Source of the DNA: Agreia sp. COWG
Lineage (GTDB): Bacteria > Actinomycetota > Actinomycetes > Actinomycetales > Microbacteriaceae
NCBI RefSeq assembly: GCF_904528075.1
Contig: NZ_LR882035.1
Coordinates: forward strand, 2,232,001 to 2,296,000
Reading direction: 5' to 3'
DNA length: 64,000 nucleotides
Shown here: piece by piece, positions 1-8,804 of the stretch
Numbering within the stretch: position 1 is the first letter of the stretch
Layout: each line of letters opens with the position of its first letter
The notes under the pieces: model-generated
What the model was told of the DNA's origin: nothing
The model's database searches: none
What the model saw: the letters and a program-made list of their open reading frames with translations, nothing else
Position numbers and translations under genes: made by a program

Positions 1-3000
1 ACGCGACCATGCGTGGTCTTGCCGTAGCCCACCGAGAAGATGACCCGGTCGCGGCTTTGAGCCACGGACTGGTCGAGCGTGGCCACCATGAACGGCTCGG
101 CCCGGTCTTTCAAGATGAAATCGCTCAGGTCGCTGCGCTTCGCGAAGGCCGAGAGGACGGCCTGCTGCACGCGCACGGCGTGCCTCGGGCTCGCGGTGAT
201 GACCATCAGCGACTCGCCCGCGTAGTGCATGGCGTGATCGAGAACGAGGGTGACCACGCGGTCCACCTCGTCGTCGACGCTCTCCACCGCTCCCGTCTCG
301 GCGTCGGGCATGCCGCCACGGCCCTCGACGTAGTGCAGCGAGAGGCTGCCGTGGCCGAGGAAGGTTCCAGCCCAGGGCAGCGAGTCGATCTTGCCGCCGT
401 AGAAGCGGTGGTTCACGAGCTCGACGAGGTCTTCGCCGCCAGCGCGGTAGCTGCGGGTGAGCGAGAGCGTGGGAACGAGCTCCGCGAGGCGGGCGAGTGC
501 CGACTCCGCGTGCAGCTCCTCGACCGACTGGTCGCCGCGGGCTTGATTCTCCGAGCCGGATGCGATGGCGATGTCGAAACGCGACGGCGTCTGCGTGACG
601 GGGTCGCCGAAGGCCACAACCTGGCGCCCGCGGCGGATGGCACCCACGTTCTCGGCGAGGGTGGTCGCTCCCGCGTCGACAAGGATAACGGTGTCGAAGT
701 GCAGCGAATCGGAGATCTCGGCGATCTCGTACGGCGAGGCCAGCCAGACCGGAGCGAGGACGCGTCCGAGGTGCGGTGCCGCCTCGTGAAGCGCGGACGA
801 GGTCACTGCCTCGGAGCGCAGCATCGCCTTCAGCGCCGCGGCTTCCTCGGGATAGTCGACGAGACCCACGTTCCAGGTCTCGGCGAGCTGCCATGCGAGA
901 AGTGCGCCGCTGGCCGAGGCATGCGCCTCGTCGACCAAACGGAAGTCGGCCTCGAGGCGATCGAGTACCGAGGTGTTCGCCCCGAGAAGGGCGCGATCGT
1001 TCGCGAGCATCTGCTCGAGGACGGACTGCCACCAGGCGAGCTCGAGCTCGTCGGCGACGGCGCTCTCGGGCACGTGGCGCTGAGACAGGTCGGTGAGCAG
1101 CGGGTCGAGCGAGTGCTCGCGAAGGGTGTCGAGAAGGGCGGTGCGCTCCTGCAGGTTCGCCAGAACCTCGGAGTCGGCGGCGAGGCCCTCGACGAGCGAG
1201 AGCAGCTGGTCGATGGGCAGGCTGGAGAGCTGCTTGGCCGACCCGGTGAAACCGAGGGGCATATCGAGCTGGGCGAGGTCACCGGTGACGCGCTGGTAGG
1301 CCACCTGCACGTCGGCGATACCGATCGGGATTTCGGGTGGTATGCCCGCCGCGGCGAAGCGGTACCAGAGCGTGCGCTGCTGTTGGATGTGGCGGAGCGC
1401 CTCGTTCAGGTCGCCGATGTGCACGCCGGGGCGCACGTACTCCCTGGCCAGGCCGCGCAGGCGGCGGCGGCTCGTCGAGGAGAGTTGCGGCGAGTCCTTG
1501 CGGTGCGACGTGGCCGCGATCAGCTCGGTCAGCGACCGGTCGAAGACGACGGGAAGGAACTTGTCGAGCGTCTCTCGCAGGTCGAGAAGCAGGCGCAGGT
1601 ACACGCCCAGCTCGGTGAGCGTCGCGAACGGACGCATGCGCGTCTGGCCGATCAGCTCCCAGGCCCCGGAGAGCAGCTTGGGAAGATCGGTGGAGTGAAG
1701 TCGCTTGGCCAGCTGGTGCGCGCTATGGGCGTCGTCCGACGAGGCGAACGAGGCGCCGTACCAGGGCGAGTCGTCGGGGCCGTAACGGAACTCACCCAGC
1801 GCGGCGGCCTTGCTGAGCGTCTTCGCGGCCTTGCCGCGGCCGGATGCGAGGCCCTCGAGCGCGTGCCGATCGAGGCGCGCCTTGGTGGCGGGAGGGGTCT
1901 GCAGCAGTTCGAGTCGTGCCAGCTCGCGTAGGGCGTCGAGCACCGAGACCTTGAGCACGGGATCGACGCGGCGCAACGAGCCGCGGTAGTCGAGCAGCAC
2001 CCCACGCAGGCGAACGAGCGCCTCGTCGACGTCGGCGACGTGGGGCTGCCTGGCCTTCTCGTTGCGGCCGATCGATTGGATCAGGTCGCGACGCAGGGTG
2101 GGCGGAGACACGGCCACGCCGGGAAGGCCCACATCGGTGAGACGGCGGGCGATGCCGCGCAGGCTCAGGCGTCGCGGGCTCACGACGAGCACCCTCTTGT
2201 TCTGGGCGATGAGGGCGCCGACGGCGTTCACGATGGTCTGGGTGCCGCCGGTGCCCGGCAGGGTCTTCACGACGAGAGAGTTGCCCGCGCCGATCTGCGC
2301 GATCACGTTCTCCTGCTCGGGATCCGCATCGAGCAGCAGGGTGTCGGTGGCCGGGGGGCGCTGGTCTTGCGGGGTCGCGTCGACCGGGTGGTAGCCATCC
2401 TGCACTGTGCGCCTGGAGGTGACGTTGCCCGCGAGGGCGTCGAGAACGGGGTGCGACAGATCGGACGCGTCCTCGACGAGCGCGTGGCTCACGTCGGCGA
2501 AGGTCGAGACGGACAATCGCGGGCTGACGCTGAACCAGGGCAGGTGCGACGTGAGGCCACGCAGCTGATCGATGACCGGCTGCGGCTTGAACACGCCGTT
2601 GTTGATGGCGAGCGCCACCAGGGCCTCGGTGTCGAGCTCGATCTGGAACTGGTCGGCCATGGCGCGAACGAGTTCGGGGTTGACGATGGGGCCGCCGCGC
2701 AGCTTGAGCTCGAAGTCCTTGCCATAGCGGCGCACCGACACCGGGCGAAGCAGCACGGGCGCGCTGAACGATTCCTGCTCGACCCGCCACTCGGCGAAGC
2801 CGATGGCCAGGTTCACGGCGTCGATGCCCCTGACGCTGCGTAGCTCGACGCCCTTGTCGGTGATGGCGGCGGCGGCGAGCCGGGCCGTGCGCAGGGCGAG
2901 CTCGTCACGGATGAGGCTCGACAGAAGGGTGGCATTGCCCGTGATGAACTGGGCGAGGCCGCCCGGGTGCGTGGCGGAGAGCTCGATGCGGTTGCGCGAC

Positions 3001-3215
3001 GAGTCGTCGAAGTGGATGAGCGGGGAGACCCCACCGACCTGGCGCAGTTCGTCGCGCCATCTCTCGCGGTTGGGCTCGACCCGGCTTTCGCTGGACAGAT
3101 TGGTGAGGGGTCGACCGCCGAATTCAGGCGCGGTCTGCTGACCCCATGTCGACGGATTTCCGTCGGCTGCAGAAGGTACTCCGTCTGCTTCTAGTTTCTT
3201 ATCGGCGCGCCACAC
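1..3215 (-). CDS. SF1-helicase-like AAA protein with degenerate ATPase motifs (3' end outside window)
   Basis: Open reading frame of at least 1071 codons that runs off the left edge without a stop. I place the start at GTG 3215, preceded by AAGG about seven bases upstream; an in-frame stop lies just beyond at 3225-3227. The order of motifs resembles large superfamily 1 (Upf1/AAA_11-AAA_12-like) helicases. A P-loop-like segment, PGTGGTQT, lies at residues 320-327. A Walker B-like ILVDAG lies near residue 847. Further on come a motif III-like GDPVTQTP and a motif IV-like LTRSYRAGGEDL followed by NHRFY. The normal P-loop lysine is a glycine here (residue 324), and the acidic pair after the Walker B aspartate is missing (D847-A-G). 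The protein may therefore not hydrolyse ATP in the usual way. The role is unknown; homologues are usually annotated as DNA helicase or AAA ATPase. I am confident the gene is real and less sure of its activity. Confidence 0.8.
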   Translation of the reverse strand, partial: MWRADKKLEADGVPSAADGNPSTWGQQTAPEFGGRPLTNLSSESRVEPNRERWRDELRQVGGVSPLIHFDDSSRNRIELSATHPGGLAQFITGNATLLSSLIRDELALRTARLAAAAITDKGVELRSVRGIDAVNLAIGFAEWRVEQESFSAPVLLRPVSVRRYGKDFELKLRGGPIVNPELVRAMADQFQIELDTEALVALAINNGVFKPQPVIDQLRGLTSHLPWFSVSPRLSVSTFADVSHALVEDASDLSHPVLDALAGNVTSRRTVQDGYHPVDATPQDQRPPATDTLLLDADPEQENVIAQIGAGNSLVVKTLPGTGGTQTIVNAVGALIAQNKRVLVVSPRRLSLRGIARRLTDVGLPGVAVSPPTLRRDLIQSIGRNEKARQPHVADVDEALVRLRGVLLDYRGSLRRVDPVLKVSVLDALRELARLELLQTPPATKARLDRHALEGLASGRGKAAKTLSKAAALGEFRYGPDDSPWYGASFASSDDAHSAHQLAKRLHSTDLPKLLSGAWELIGQTRMRPFATLTELGVYLRLLLDLRETLDKFLPVVFDRSLTELIAATSHRKDSPQLSSTSRRRLRGLAREYVRPGVHIGDLNEALRHIQQQRTLWYRFAAAGIPPEIPIGIADVQVAYQRVTGDLAQLDMPLGFTGSAKQLSSLPIDQLLSLVEGLAADSEVLANLQERTALLDTLREHSLDPLLTDLSQRHVPESAVADELELAWWQSVLEQMLANDRALLGANTSVLDRLEADFRLVDEAHASASGALLAWQLAETWNVGLVDYPEEAAALKAMLRSEAVTSSALHEAAPHLGRVLAPVWLASPYEIAEISDSLHFDTVILVDAGATTLAENVGAIRRGRQVVAFGDPVTQTPSRFDIAIASGSENQARGDQSVEELHAESALARLAELVPTLSLTRSYRAGGEDLVELVNHRFYGGKIDSLPWAGTFLGHGSLSLHYVEGRGGMPDAETGAVESVDDEVDRVVTLVLDHAMHYAGESLMVITASPRHAVRVQQAVLSAFAKRSDLSDFILKDRAEPFMVATLDQSVAQSRDRVIFSVGYGKTTHGR

Positions 3216-3361
3216 ACGGTTACCTTAAGCTCGCCACACCTGAAAAGACGGTATCTACGGGGCAATTCGCCGCATTCGTCGGCATTGCGCCCCGCCGATC
3301 GGATGCGCGCATCGCCTCGTTCTCGGAATACCGCTACCCGGGTCGGCGGTTGGGATGGGTG

Positions 3362-4456
3362 ATGAAACTCTCTGTGCTCGACCTGCTGCCCGTTCGCACC
3401 AACCAGACGACCGCCGACTCCGTGGCCTCCGCGGTCTCGCTCGCGCAGTGCGCCGAGAGGCTGGGATTCACGCGGTTCTGGGTGGCGGAGCACCACAATA
3501 TGGAGGCCGTCGCCGCCACGGCGCCACCGGTGCTGATGGCCCACATCGCGGCGAACACGAGCCGTATCCGGCTGGGATCGGGTGGCGTGATGCTGCCGAA
3601 CCACGCGCCACTCACGGTGGCCGAGCAGTTCTCTCTGCTCGAGGCCATGCACCCCGGCCGCATCGACCTGGGAATCGGCCGAGCGCCGGGCTCCGACCCG
3701 GTGACGGCGTACATGCTGCGCGGCCCGCGCACCGAGGACTCTCCGGTGGATACGTTCCCCGACGATGTGGAGACGGTGGCCGCCCTTCTCGGCTCCGACG
3801 ACACGCCGATAACCGATCCGTTCGATCGAGAGCAGCAGCCCGGTGTGGTCATTCCGCTTCGCGGCCGGCAGTACGCGCTGCGCTCGACACCGCGAGCGTC
3901 GAGTTCGCCGCGGGTCTGGCTGCTCGGGTCGAGCACCTACAGCGCTCAACTCGCAGCCAAGCTCGGGCTCGCGTTCGTCTACGCCCATCACTTCGGCCAG
4001 CCCGGCATCGAGAGCGCCCTGGCCGTCTATCGCCGTGAGTTCCAGCCGTCGCAAGCCCTGGCCGCCCCGCTCACGTTCCTCACCGACAATGCGGTGGTCG
4101 CCGAGACCCACGAGGAGGCCATGGCCCTCGCGCTTCCCCAGCTGATCACCATGGCGAGGCTCCGCTCCGGCGGAGCACTCGGCCCCCAGCTGACCGTGGA
4201 GGAGGCGAAGGCTGAGACGCTCAACCCCATGGAGGAGGACCTCATGGCGGATCAACTCGAGCGCTGGATCGTCGGGACGCCCGACGTCGCAGCCGAGCGG
4301 ATCCGCCGACTGACGGAACGGTACGAGGTCGACGAGGTCATGGTCTCCGCCGTCGCCTCGGGCTACGCAGACGAGGATCGGCGCGAGAACCGCGGAAAGC
4401 AGCGCACGCTCGAGCTGCTCGCCCGAGAGCTGTTGCCTCAGACCGCCGAGGTGTGA
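3362..4456 (+). CDS. LLM-class flavin-dependent monooxygenase (luciferase-like)
   Basis: A 364-residue cytosolic protein beginning MKLSVLDLLPVRTNQT at ATG 3362. The frame stays open upstream, but conservation begins here. The first third has the bacterial-luciferase TIM-barrel signatures: WVAEHHN near residue 40, then RLGSGGVMLPNHAPL and GRIDLGIGRAPGSDP. These match the YhbW/MsnO8-type branch of LLM oxidoreductases, which use reduced FMN (sometimes F420) to oxidise small substrates. Length is normal for the family. The substrate cannot be read from sequence. The gene is divergent from the helicase-like gene, and its 3' end overlaps the tail of the minus-strand glycosyltransferase by 19 bp. 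An FbiC-like deazaflavin gene lies 7 kb away, but no link between the two is shown. Confidence 0.85.
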   Translation: MKLSVLDLLPVRTNQTTADSVASAVSLAQCAERLGFTRFWVAEHHNMEAVAATAPPVLMAHIAANTSRIRLGSGGVMLPNHAPLTVAEQFSLLEAMHPGRIDLGIGRAPGSDPVTAYMLRGPRTEDSPVDTFPDDVETVAALLGSDDTPITDPFDREQQPGVVIPLRGRQYALRSTPRASSSPRVWLLGSSTYSAQLAAKLGLAFVYAHHFGQPGIESALAVYRREFQPSQALAAPLTFLTDNAVVAETHEEAMALALPQLITMARLRSGGALGPQLTVEEAKAETLNPMEEDLMADQLERWIVGTPDVAAERIRRLTERYEVDEVMVSAVASGYADEDRRENRGKQRTLELLARELLPQTAEV

Positions 4457-5151
4457 AGCGCTGCGGCGTAGCCATCCGGCGCCCGGCCGACCAGGCGCGA
4501 CGAGGTGACCACCGCGCCATGCGACGTGCTGCGTAGCCTCAGCCCTCGCGCCACCAGAGCGTCGACGAGCCGAACGTCTTCGCCGGTGGCCACCGAGGCG
4601 AACCCACCGACCGCCAGGTAGGCGTCTGCCCGCACGCCCAGGTTCGCTCCGTGAACGTTGTCGTGATCGTCTCTCAGCGGATGATCGGCCAGATAGCTGC
4701 TCAGCCGAGAGTCGTCCAGGCCCTCCGAGTCGGGTCGCACGGCTCCGATCAGGGCGACGTCGCCCGCCTGCGCCGCAGCGAGCTGGTGACGCAGCCAGTC
4801 GTGGGGAACGGCCGAGTCCGCATCGGTGTTCGCGATCCAGATGCGATCTGCGGCAACGTCGGTCGACAAAAGAACGGCCTCGACGCCCAGCGCACGTGCC
4901 CGGCCGACCTGGCCCGCCGTGCTGACGACCGTCTCGACTCCGGCGCGGGCCTCCGCGATCGCCCGCGTGTTGTCGACGCACCTGTCGAGCACGATGACGA
5001 CCCGCACGTGCGGCACGCTGCCATGCTCTGAGTCGCCCGCGCGGCGGAGCTCGACGATGGCCGCGTCGATCGCGTCGAGGCAGCGGGGCAGCGCGCGCTC
5101 CTCGTCGCGAGCGGGTACGACCACGATGAGCAGTTGTATCGCGGCACTCAC
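4438..5151 (-). CDS. Family 2 glycosyltransferase
   Basis: 237 residues from GTG 5151. That start overlaps the stop of the upstream PIG-L/methyltransferase gene (GTGA), so the two are translationally coupled. The N-terminus VVVPARDEERALPRCLDAI is the GT-A/GT2 nucleotide-binding start. A DADS motif (IANTDADSAVPHDWL, near residue 110) is the metal-binding DxD-like element. VHGANLGVRADAYLAVGGF and a following GEDVRL match the acceptor/ED region of GT2 enzymes. The protein probably moves a sugar from a nucleotide donor onto a small molecule or lipid. It is the third gene of a coupled set with an acyl-CoA-dehydrogenase-like protein and a deacetylase/methyltransferase fusion, which suggests a small biosynthetic or tailoring pathway. 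Product unknown. Confidence 0.82.
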   Translation of the reverse strand: MSAAIQLLIVVVPARDEERALPRCLDAIDAAIVELRRAGDSEHGSVPHVRVVIVLDRCVDNTRAIAEARAGVETVVSTAGQVGRARALGVEAVLLSTDVAADRIWIANTDADSAVPHDWLRHQLAAAQAGDVALIGAVRPDSEGLDDSRLSSYLADHPLRDDHDNVHGANLGVRADAYLAVGGFASVATGEDVRLVDALVARGLRLRSTSHGAVVTSSRLVGRAPDGYAAALHTSAV

Positions 5152-6527
5152 GCCAGCCCCTCGGCCTGCGCAACGGAGGGGGCGCCCGGCGGAGCGAAGA
5201 CGTCGAGCAGCATGTCGCGATCGTCGTAGCCCCCGGTACGCTCGAGGCCGCTCTCGCGACGAAGCGCGGCGTGCACCTGGTCTCCGCTGAGCGGATAGTC
5301 GGCCACCGGATGCCGCCAGTGGCACGCGATGACCACGCCGTCGGGCGAGAGCGACGTCGCTATCCGGCGGATGAGAGACTCCAGCCGCCCCCGAGAAAGG
5401 TAGTAGCCCACCTCGGAGACGACGATGAGGTCGAACGGGCCCTCCGGCCATTCGTCGGGCAGCTCGCGACGCTCGAACCGCACGTGCGGCGCGCCCGCCA
5501 GCCGCTCGCGGGCGACCGCGAGCGGGGCCTCTGCGATGTCGGTGCCGAGCAGGGCGTCGCAGCGTGCGGCGAGCTCTGCCGTGAGCACGCCGATGGACGA
5601 CCCCAGCTCGAGCGCGCTCGCGAACCGCCGCCGAGGGAGGCCGGCCAGGGTCAGAGCGCGCTTGCGCTCCTCGTACCAGCGGGTCTCGAAACCCCACGGA
5701 TCGGTCTTGCCCTCGTAGAAATCGTCGAAGTACGCCCGCGCGAGCGACGATCGCCCGGCGCTGTCGGACTCGTCGTCGGGCGCGAAGAAGGTCTCGAAGG
5801 GGCGCTCGAAGTGCGCCGCGAACGACGGGGCCACGATGGGCTCGTCCCCGCGCTCGTCGCTGAGCGGCTCGACCTGGCTGCGATGGCGACCGAGAGCCCT
5901 CGCCTTCGCCTCGGCCGCGGTGGCGTGCAGCTCGACCGTTCGTGCCCGCTGCCACGGCCATTCCACCGAGTCCGGCGTGGCCCAGTGCCAGCCCCAGATC
6001 GGATATTCGAGCAGCCGCGCGCCCGGTGCAGCGAGCACCGCGCGTGCCGCTGCCTCGCCGGCACTCGTGTGATCCGGATGCGCATCCGCCCGCCACGGGG
6101 CGACGACCAGGGCGGCATCGTTGCCGCCGATGGCCGCGACGATGGCACGCTGCAGCTCGTCGACGTGCTCGCGGAGACCGCCGTCTGCGAGCCCCAGCAG
6201 CACGATACGCGCGCCCGGCGCGACCTCGTCGACCGCCTGCACCAGCTCGCTGCGCCGGATGGCCGCCAGCTGCTCGGGGCTGTGACTGGGCGACGCGGGG
6301 TGCGACGCTTCTCCTGCCGTAGCCACGACCACGGTGACCGCTATCCCTTGGGAATGAGCTTTCGCCATGAGCCCGGCGGCCCCGAGCGACTCGTCGTCGG
6401 GGTGCGCGGCCACGACCACGAGCAGCTCGACACCGTGCAGGCCCTCCACGGGCACATCGGCCCACTGCTCGGCCGCGCTCCACACGGCCTCCGGGGTGCC
6501 CTCGTCGCGGTGGTCGAAGCTCACCAC
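5148..6527 (-). CDS. Bifunctional PIG-L-type deacetylase / SAM-dependent methyltransferase
   Basis: 459 residues and two domains. Residues about 35-210 are a PIG-L/LmbE N-acetylglucosaminyl-deacetylase domain with the zinc motif AHPDDE and a later HPDH. Residues about 255-450 are a class I methyltransferase with ALELGSSIGVLTAELA (SAM-binding glycine motif) and a NodS-like FDLIVVSEVGYYL segment. The start is GTG 6527 or the adjacent GTG 6524; either overlaps the stop of the upstream dehydrogenase-like gene, so translation is coupled. Family knowledge suggests removal of an acetyl group from an amino sugar and methylation of the product. The neighbouring GT2 fits a glycoconjugate substrate. The real substrate is unknown. 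The fusion is uncommon but I see no sign of frameshift or truncation. Confidence 0.85.
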   Translation of the reverse strand: MVSFDHRDEGTPEAVWSAAEQWADVPVEGLHGVELLVVVAAHPDDESLGAAGLMAKAHSQGIAVTVVVATAGEASHPASPSHSPEQLAAIRRSELVQAVDEVAPGARIVLLGLADGGLREHVDELQRAIVAAIGGNDAALVVAPWRADAHPDHTSAGEAAARAVLAAPGARLLEYPIWGWHWATPDSVEWPWQRARTVELHATAAEAKARALGRHRSQVEPLSDERGDEPIVAPSFAAHFERPFETFFAPDDESDSAGRSSLARAYFDDFYEGKTDPWGFETRWYEERKRALTLAGLPRRRFASALELGSSIGVLTAELAARCDALLGTDIAEAPLAVARERLAGAPHVRFERRELPDEWPEGPFDLIVVSEVGYYLSRGRLESLIRRIATSLSPDGVVIACHWRHPVADYPLSGDQVHAALRRESGLERTGGYDDRDMLLDVFAPPGAPSVAQAEGLA

Positions 6528-7543
6528 GGGGTGTTCGTTTCGAGAAGCCGACGACCGAGTGAGGCCTCATCGCGCTCGGCATGATGCTGGCGCACGTAGA
6601 GTTCGAGATCTGCGACACGACGGGCATGATCGGCCTCGTGCGCGAGCGGTGCCGGACCGAGGGAATGCGCCGCACGCCGCAGCACGTCCTCGACGGTGCT
6701 TGCCGTGACCACCCGAACCCGGTCGGCGAGCAGCTTGCCCCCGGCGCCGACGGCGTGGCCCGCGTCGATGAGCCGGGCCGCCTCGTCGAGCACCGCCTGC
6801 GCCGCGAAGATCGACGCGTCGACCGCGCCGAGGTGCATCAGCGCTATCTGGTCGGGCTCCCTGCCCGGTGCCGTCGCACCCGCCCACAAGCGGCTCGCCA
6901 ACCCCCTCGCTCCCCCGAGCCAGCACGCGGCCACACCGATGCCACCCCAGGCGAAGCCGGGGCGCTCGAGGTACCAGTCGTCTGCGCCCACGGGCACGGC
7001 GGGAACACCATCGAAGTCGACAGGGCCGCTCGGAACGTTCGAGAGCCCCAGGGCAGCCCATCCGCCCTCTCGAACCGTCACCCCGTGGGCGTGCAGATCG
7101 ACCTCGAAGAGGCGGCGATGACCCGGCGCGGTGTGGGCCGTCACCAGCGCCCTGTCGAGCGAGCCGGCGACCGAGCACCATGGCTTCGTTCCCGTCAGCG
7201 TGAAGCCGTCGCCGCCTTCTGTGGCATCGAGCCTCACGCCGGGCCCCTCGGCGGCGAACACGCCCCACCCACCGGCGCGCGGCACGCGACCGGCCTCCGC
7301 CAAGATGGCGCGGGCATCCAGATGCGCCTCGACGATACGGGCCGCCGTGAGATCGGCGCTCGCGACGTCACGCAGCAGAGCGAAGAGCTCGGTCGTCTCA
7401 CCCCGTCCCGGCAGCGGCGCGACCTCGCCGATCTCGAGGGCGAGCCGGATGGCGGGACCCGCCTCGCCGCCGACCTCACGTGCGCGGTCTCGCCAGCCCG
7501 CACCGTTCGACGGGTGGGCGGTGGAGCATTCGGTGGTTGTCAT
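6521..7543 (-). CDS. Acyl-CoA-dehydrogenase-like flavoprotein
   Basis: 340 residues from ATG 7543, with GAGGGG about four bases upstream; the frame extends to a TTG at 7555 that lies before this ribosome site. The middle section FTLTGTKPWCSVAGSLDRALVTA is the beta-domain signature of acyl-CoA dehydrogenases. The C-terminal helical part (ending HHAERDEASLGRRLL) resembles the FAD-contacting end of the family. At 340 residues it is shorter than classical enzymes of about 380, and I could not assign a catalytic glutamate, so it may act on an unusual substrate or be an acyl-carrier-linked desaturase. It leads a three-gene coupled unit with the PIG-L/methyltransferase and GT2 genes. Confidence 0.75.
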   Translation of the reverse strand: MTTTECSTAHPSNGAGWRDRAREVGGEAGPAIRLALEIGEVAPLPGRGETTELFALLRDVASADLTAARIVEAHLDARAILAEAGRVPRAGGWGVFAAEGPGVRLDATEGGDGFTLTGTKPWCSVAGSLDRALVTAHTAPGHRRLFEVDLHAHGVTVREGGWAALGLSNVPSGPVDFDGVPAVPVGADDWYLERPGFAWGGIGVAACWLGGARGLASRLWAGATAPGREPDQIALMHLGAVDASIFAAQAVLDEAARLIDAGHAVGAGGKLLADRVRVVTASTVEDVLRRAAHSLGPAPLAHEADHARRVADLELYVRQHHAERDEASLGRRLLETNTPW

Positions 7544-7561
7544 ACTGCCCCTCAACGAGCG

Positions 7562-7591
7562 AATGCCGGGACACCCAGGTGTCCCGGCATT
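7562..7591 (-). terminator. Strong hairpin terminator after csbD-like gene
   Basis: A 14-bp perfect inverted repeat (AATGCCGGGACACC and its complement) around a two-base centre. It lies about 50 bases past the CsbD stop and upstream of the dehydrogenase-like start. No T-run follows, so it may work as an intrinsic hairpin of the GC-rich actinobacterial kind. Confidence 0.7.
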
Positions 7592-7637
7592 GCTGTAGAC
7601 CGGTAGGCGGCTGCGTGTTCGCAGAAGCCTGATGGTT

Positions 7638-7811
7638 CTAGTGCTTGAAAGCGTCTTTCACGTTCTCGCCGGCCTTCTTGGCGTCAGCGCCAACCTGGTC
7701 GGCCTTGCCTTCAGCCTCGAGCTGCTCGTTGCCCGTGACCTTGCCGGCGGCCTCTTTCGCCTTGCCTGCGATGTCGGCTCCAGCGTTCTTGATCTTGTCG
7801 TCGAGTCCCAT
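7638..7811 (-). CDS. CsbD-family stress protein
   Basis: 57 residues from ATG 7811, with GAAAGG seven to eight bases upstream; a GTG three codons earlier is possible. The sequence MGLDDKIKNAGADIAGKAKE, followed by Lys/Ala/Glu-rich heptad-like stretches (GKVTGNEQLEAEGKADQ), is the CsbD-like fold, a small hydrophilic helical protein. In Bacillus the namesake belongs to the general stress regulon; the molecular function is unknown. It is monocistronic, flanked downstream by a hairpin terminator and upstream by about 160 bp without a gene. Length is normal for the family. Confidence 0.88.
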   Translation of the reverse strand: MGLDDKIKNAGADIAGKAKEAAGKVTGNEQLEAEGKADQVGADAKKAGENVKDAFKH

Positions 7812-7977
7812 AGCGTTCACCTTTCGTCCGGCCGGATCACGATGAATTCCGAACCGATGTCAAAGTTACGCCGCCACCGTGCACACCGAAAAGGGCTTGT
7901 GATGGCTCAGATGATGCATTAGTGCCTGAATGCACCGGTCACGGGTGCAGAGCGTCGACGCGTGGCGAAGGGTGTGC

Positions 7978-8199
7978 TTAGTTGGGAACCTCGCGAGGGG
8001 TGTCGCCGACCAGCTCGTAGGCGATGGGCTCCTCGGTGACCGGCACGGCCAGTTTCCACACCCGCTCCTGCGTGGTTCCCTCGACCTCGAATGCCTCGGT
8101 GATCGTCTCTTTCGGCGAGCCATCCACGTAGGTCTCGACGGTCTCTTTGTCTTCGGACAGTCCGCCCGATTGAAGCAATGCTCGATATGTGTCAGCCAT
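7978..8199 (-). CDS. Small hypothetical protein, 73 residues
   Basis: Starts at ATG 8199 with AAAGGGG nine bases upstream, a good ribosome site. The protein is acidic, with no membrane segment, and begins MADTYRALLQSGGLSEDKET. I do not recognise the family. The strong start signal, coding-like codon usage and isolated position between two intergenic stretches support a real gene. Its location beside a CsbD gene might suggest a stress role, but that is only proximity. Confidence 0.6.
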   Translation of the reverse strand: MADTYRALLQSGGLSEDKETVETYVDGSPKETITEAFEVEGTTQERVWKLAVPVTEEPIAYELVGDTPREVPN

Positions 8200-8310
8200 G
8201 GCAGTTAACCCCTTTGTCGACTCCGGAAACCATTCCCGGTTCGAGCACAGTCTCTTTGATCGTCGAGACTCGCGTCCACCCCCACACCACCAGTCGGGAA
8301 ACTGTGCAGC

Positions 8311-8754
8311 TCAGGCCGCGTCGCTGGACGCGGCGACCAGGGTCAGCAGGGCGTGCGCGTAGGCGACCGCCGCATCGGGTGCCGAGTGGCTCGATGCCTC
8401 GCCACGGAACACGATCTGCACCGTGAACTGCGGCTCCGCTCCGCCCGCGGTCTCGGTTCTGGCGAGCGACACGAATGACCCGCGCAGCATGTCTCGCAGC
8501 TGGTCTTCTCGCGGCCACCACAGCGCCTCGTGCAGCTCGACGCTGTCGAGCGCCCACTCCGTCGTTCCGTTGAATCCGAGAATGGTGCCGCTCGGGTAGT
8601 GCTGGGCCTCGATGGTCATGTCGCTGACCGTGAAGACCTCGATCTCGGCAGGGTCGGCCTTGAACGCCGGCGTATCTATAGAGAATCTATCTCCGGATGC
8701 CGGCTTCCAGACGAGGCCTGCGTCACGCAGGGAGCGGGCCAGTTCGACGGTGAT
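8311..8754 (-). CDS. Conserved actinobacterial hypothetical protein
   Basis: 147 residues if started at ATG 8754 (MITVELARSLRDAGLVWKP); ATG 8763 is an alternative. The pattern LRDAGLVWxPASGDRF, then VFTVSDMTIEA and GTILGFNGTTEWALDSV, resembles a soluble protein family I associate with Microbacteriaceae and their relatives, often labelled without evidence as a pilus-assembly protein. No catalytic motif, signal peptide or membrane segment is seen. It stands 50 bp from the end of the ABC importer operon and is transcribed the same way, so it could be its last gene or be independent. Confidence 0.7.
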   Translation of the reverse strand: MTVELARSLRDAGLVWKPASGDRFSIDTPAFKADPAEIEVFTVSDMTIEAQHYPSGTILGFNGTTEWALDSVELHEALWWPREDQLRDMLRGSFVSLARTETAGGAEPQFTVQIVFRGEASSHSAPDAAVAYAHALLTLVAASSDAA

Positions 8755-8804
8755 CATGCCTGTCATTATCACTCGCGAATTCTGCGGGTCGCCCCGCTGC
8801 ACCC

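Noticed and set aside
9..1931. 640-codon plus-strand open frame
   Set aside because: It is the shadow of the helicase-like gene on the minus strand. Its composition is unlike a protein, and the opposite frame carries helicase motifs.
5271..6584. 437-codon plus-strand frame
   Set aside because: Antisense to the PIG-L/methyltransferase fusion gene.
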